In this document: piece by piece, positions 60,730-64,000 of the stretch
How the letters are laid out: each line of letters opens with the position of its first letter
Numbering within the stretch: position 1 is the stretch's first letter
Assembly (NCBI GenBank): GCA_016748015.1
Contig: JAAOMT010000226.1
Span: forward strand, 416,604-480,603
DNA from: Geosiphon pyriformis
Taxonomy: Eukaryota > Glomeromycota > Glomeromycetes > Archaeosporales > Geosiphonaceae
Reading direction: 5' to 3'
DNA: 64,000 nt
Program-made: the position numbers and the translations under genes
The notes under the pieces: generated by a model
The model's input: only the letters and a program-made list of their open reading frames with translations
What the model was told of the DNA's origin: nothing
Databases searched by the model: none

Positions 60730-61160
60730 ATTAGTTCTTTTGGTATGTTTATTTTACTCATAGATCCAAATTTATTTTTTCTTTTAGTTGTAATCCTTAA
60801 TTTTTTTTTTGTTATTAGCACTAATTAAGCTATTTTTACCAAAAATAAAAATATTGTCTGTGCTATCTTTTCATTTGATTCAATTGTGTATTTTTTTTTT
60901 GAATTATTTTGTAGCATTGCAATAATATTTTCTATATATTCTGTATCAATTATTTCTTCTTTGATGTTAATTTCTTTTTTTGCTAAATTAGATCTAAATA
61001 CTAACTGAATTATTAATGTTGTCAAAATTTTCAATGCTATTTTCAAATCTATATTGGTGTGTAAATAGAATTCTAATCTGATAACAGTTTTTTCTAAATA
61101 CTTAAAATCAAATTTTATATTAGTATTATATGCATTCTGGCATAATACTTTCATTATTAT
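60730..61160 (-). pseudogene. Ty3-B4 dUTPase-like domain
   Basis: The best uninterrupted reading of the domain, open at 61154-60825: motif 1 YNTNIKFDFKY, then motif 2 FRSNLAKKEINI, motif 3 EIIDTEYIENIIAMLQN and motif 4 NEKIAQTIFLFL. After a stop, motif 5 KFGSMSKINI. Asp and Tyr of motif 3 and Gln of motif 4 are kept; motif 1 Gly and motif 3 Gly are Lys and Glu. Trimeric dUTPase fold expected, about 130 residues. The domain directly precedes the RT module and follows the Cys-rich linker. Confidence 0.8.
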
Positions 61161-61319
61161 TGCTAAACCATTTTAGTTTCTGCTCTATTAATAAATTTGG
61201 AAGCACAATATATTGTTTAGAATTGTAATTAGAGTTTAAATCATTGTTGTCATTGTCATAGTAAACAGAATTAGAACTGTTGTTGTTATTATCATCATCA
61301 AAGTTTGAATTACAATTGA

Positions 61320-62000
61320 ATTTTAATTTTAATTTGACTGTGTACTCACCAATTGGTTTTTTCTCTTTAAAAATTGAATAAATTATTCGTAATAGTAGAT
61401 TATAGATAAGATCACAATCATTATAATACTTGAAGTTATTAGAAATTAGGCAGTGTTTATAGAGTCAAGCATTCAACTGCTCTAAATACTGCTTTTGCTT
61501 TTTTTTAGTCAGTGTTAGGTTCTGATAATGTTCATGGAATTGTTTTGAATCATTCTTAATATTATCAAAAACATTAAAAGTTAGGATGTATTTAGGTTTA
61601 GAAAGTATGAATAGATTATTTTTGATTTCTAAAATTTTACTGGTTGAAGCATTTTCTGCTTTCACATTTGCTATTCTTCAGATTTTATGTTTGTTGTATA
61701 GATAACTTTTTAATTATTTCAGCACTTGTTTTTTCTTGTTCAGAAATGTCATTCCATATTTTTTCTTTAAAAAAAATCATTCTATATGTAAGATAAGACT
61801 TGTTGTCTTATTTTCTCTGTTATTTAGGTTATCTAAAGTATTTAAGAATACATAGTTAATAGTAAAACTTGGTCATTATTGGTCATTCTTTATTGTTATC
61901 ACAACATTCACCTATTGTTAACAATTTTTTGTCACAATCAATACATATTAGCTTGGGTTGATGATAATTGGTCTGAAGTATAATAGTATATGAGGTGTAA
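61320..62000 (-). pseudogene. Ty3-B4 Cys-rich linker
   Basis: Near 61960-61890 the minus strand reads PKLICIDCDKKLLTIGECC, with an intact C-x2-C and C-C pair. The piece 61665-61465 is charged and helical (FHEHYQNLTLTKKKQKQYLEQL), followed by HCLISNNFKYYNDCDLIYN (one Cys to Tyr). A zinc-binding role is inferred from the Cys spacing only. Confidence 0.65.
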
Positions 62001-62229
62001 GTAAAGATAATAGTTGGAATAAGTTTTTTTTCTTTTTTTTTTCTTTTCCCTTTTTCTTCCAGATAGGTATAAATGATAGCATGTTGTGTTTTTATTCAGC
62101 CCACAAAATTTGGTAGGTTTTTTTTTTTCTTTTCAAACTCAATTAATAACTGCTTGTTAATGGTGGTCTTAAAATAATCATAAGTGGTTAATATTCAAAT
62201 GTTCTGACTATTTTGACTCAGTTGTAATT

Positions 62230-62720
62230 CTTGGGTGTTTTAGTTGAATACTACATTGGTTTTGAACAGCCAGTTATTATCAACAAGAGCTTGGTATTGG
62301 ATAGCTTTTATTATCAATACTTTGATTAGTATTGTAATACTGTTGATTTTAAACAGAAAGTTATTAATCTCACCAATAGGCATTTTTGTCACTTTATTAC
62401 CAGTAATAATTCTGGTGCTAGCAGTATAATCAACTTAGTAATCTAATTAGTCTATAAATTGTTATGTAATAATACTGTTTGCTAAATTATTATTAAGAAT
62501 TAGCTTGATAGAATGACTATCAACTTTTATGTTAGTGATTATTATGGTAATTAATTTGGTGTTAAGAATAACTCTATTAAATAATGATGTTTTGTTGTGT
62601 TCTTTGAGTTCAAAAGAAAATATAATAATAAGTAATTTATCTTCAATAATAATTGCTGGTAAAATGTTGTTGGTAAATAGTTGAGTTTAATTGGGTTTCT
62701 GGTTGTTATGTTGGGCATTT
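62230..62720 (-). pseudogene. Ty3-B4 aspartic protease
   Basis: KLILNNNLANSII near 62490 is the active-site strand with Asp-Ser-Gly now Asn-Asn-Asn. The end of the fold (NNWLFKTNV) lies near 62265. The right neighbour is gag ending at about 62730. Confidence 0.7.
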
Positions 62721-62729
62721 TTTGGGGTA

Positions 62730-64000
62730 ATCAGAAGACTTAAATAGTTTTAAAAATTCAGGTTTTGGGCATAGTTAGTTTTTGAATTTTGCTGTTGTAA
62801 TCCAGATTGTTGGGCTGCTAAACTGGAAATCAGTGAATGCATTACTATTGCTGATTTCCAATTTTGGCAGATTTAAGTTATTCTTAATCTTTGGCTTCTA
62901 TTAGAAAATAAGTTCTGGAGTTGGATTTGAATTTGTTAAGATTGATACATTATTTGGAACTGGAATGGTTGATAAATTACTGGTATTGAGATTTGATAAA
63001 TTGATAAATTAATAACTAATAAATTGGTTGCATTAGTAGTAAATAATACAGTTGATAATAGTATTGTTCAGGTATTTAATTATTAGTGTAGTTTGGGTTT
63101 TGAAATCTGCAATCAGAGTTTTAATATTGATTTATCAATCATTGATTATTCAATTTTAGGTGATAATTTATTCTTAAGTGCCTTTATTTACTACAATAGT
63201 GGCAATTATATATCTCTTATTGCCATTGTTGATTAGTCAATAATAATGGTATTGAATATGACTGATTCTGAAACTGATTTAAATTTCCTTGATTCTTATG
63301 ACATTGTAAAGATTAATAAATTGCCTGATTGTTAGTTAAGTATTTCTCAATTTTTTGATTAATGGCTTTGCCAAATTGTTTCAATTTGGTATTCAATTTA
63401 GATAATCTATTCATTACTAAATTAATGGCTTAGACATAGTTGGCTTTAAATTTGGCCAATTCAAAATCTTGGACATATGTGACTGCATCTTAGAATGTTT
63501 GTAAGTACAATAGGCATATGTATTATAGAAAGCTACTATACAGACTGTAAATAAATTGATTCAAAATTTGTGGTGCTGTGAAATAATTAGTGTTAATAGC
63601 TTAAATTTGGCACAAATTTTTATAAAAACATCTTAAGTAAGTAGTAACTGCTTTTATATCACTTTGTTTGATGATAGTAAATGTTATTATCAAGCAATTA
63701 ATACTATTATTATTGCTAAAATATCTCAAAAATTCAATTTTGAATTTATTGAAGTTTTGGGGTTTTTGAATCAAACTTTGATACTATAAGTTGGCAATAT
63801 TTTGAAAAAAATATGAGATAGCTTGAAAAACTCTAGCATTATCTCAATTATTAATAGTAATAACTTTAGTAATGTTATTTAACCAAACTTGGACATTGTC
63901 TTTCTCGCTATTGAATTTTTCTAATTTAGTGATTGGTACATATGTCATTAGTGCTATAATTGGTTGTTGTTGTAATTATAGTTGAAATGATTGTTGTAAT
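62730..64000 (-). pseudogene. Ty3-B4 gag (incomplete)
   Basis: The C-terminal Asn/Ser-rich part is at 62740-63000. The zinc-knuckle region is around 63215-63175 (CHYCSK then RHLRINY, last Cys to Tyr), with a helical ELAKFKANYVXAINLVMN-like segment near 63440-63400. The capsid core continues to the window end. It matches B2 gag in order; the start is outside the window. Confidence 0.72.

Larger units (their letters stand above)
55984..64000 (-). mobile_element. Ty3-B4, inserted in the 3' part of B1, incomplete at window end
   Basis: 3' LTR on the left, then 3' region, integrase, RNase H, RT, dUTPase, Cys-rich linker, protease and gag, in the same order as B3. The 5' LTR and gag start lie beyond 64000. 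Its coding stretches are slightly less damaged than those of B3. The LTR start (TGTGACAAATAT) lacks about 50 bases present in other Ty3-B LTRs, so it is a subtype. Confidence 0.88.

Noticed and set aside
62244-62429. Small plus-strand frame with three hydrophobic stretches
   Set aside because: Antisense to the decayed Ty3-B4 protease.
1-64000. Variant genetic code (TAA/TAG for Gln, or TGA for Trp)
   Set aside because: Reading TAA/TAG as Gln repairs many frames, and TGA falls at some Trp codons as in Mollicutes. But TAG also replaces Trp, TGA replaces Arg, frameshifts are present, and catalytic residues change by the same C-to-T/G-to-A pattern. Mutation explains all of it.
1-64000. A mitochondrial or endobacterial (Mollicutes-like) origin for the A+T-rich DNA
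   Set aside because: No bacterial or mitochondrial gene, rRNA or tRNA was seen. The content is eukaryotic LTR and non-LTR retrotransposons and a pogo transposon.

Overview
This window is a block of transposable elements with no recognisable host gene, tRNA, rRNA or CRISPR array. It is extremely A+T-rich (about 80% by eye) and almost free of CpG: I noticed only some thirty-odd CG dinucleotides in 64 kb. The repeat families (a LINE with EN-RT-RNase H, a second LINE ORF1, two Ty3-like LTR retrotransposon families and a pogo/Tigger DNA transposon) match protein families I know from Rhizophagus and other arbuscular mycorrhizal fungi (Glomeromycotina). That organism assignment is an inference from recall, not from a search.

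Layout. 1-1740: remnant of LINE-B ORF1 (+). 1741-8500: nearly full-length LINE-A copy 1 (-). 8505-8700: an inverted LINE 3' end. 9090-23300: LINE copy 2 (-), split by Ty3-A, a complete 7.7-kb Ty3-like element with two LTRs (9692-17391). 23450-24245: scraps of LINE-B and of a decayed LTR. 24270-26334: LINE-B (-) with ORF1 joined to a 3' end. From 26335 to the window end there is one nest of Ty3-B elements. B1 (+) starts at 26335 and is interrupted first by a stretch holding a DUF6589-like fragment and a pogo transposon, then by B2 (+, 32762-53463) inside its RT, then by B4 (-, 55984 to the end) after its integrase. B2 itself carries a solo LTR of another family in gag (34537-35351) and B3 (-, 41497-51488) in its integrase tail.

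The main biological point is in Ty3-B. All four copies encode a dUTPase-like domain between a Cys-rich linker downstream of the protease and the reverse transcriptase, and all five dUTPase motifs can still be read in decayed form. Ty3-A has a separate open frame downstream of integrase, and Ty3-B has a conserved region in the same place.

Every element is broken in the same style. Gln codons have become TAA/TAG, Trp codons TAG/TGA and Arg codons TGA; Gly, Asp, Ala and Glu are replaced by Glu/Arg/Asn/Thr/Lys. LTR pairs differ largely by transitions. This is what C-to-T decay of methylated or RIP-like silenced repeats would produce. The order of insertion is clear from the interruptions: LINEs are oldest, then B1, then B2, then B3. 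Ty3-A is the least damaged element.
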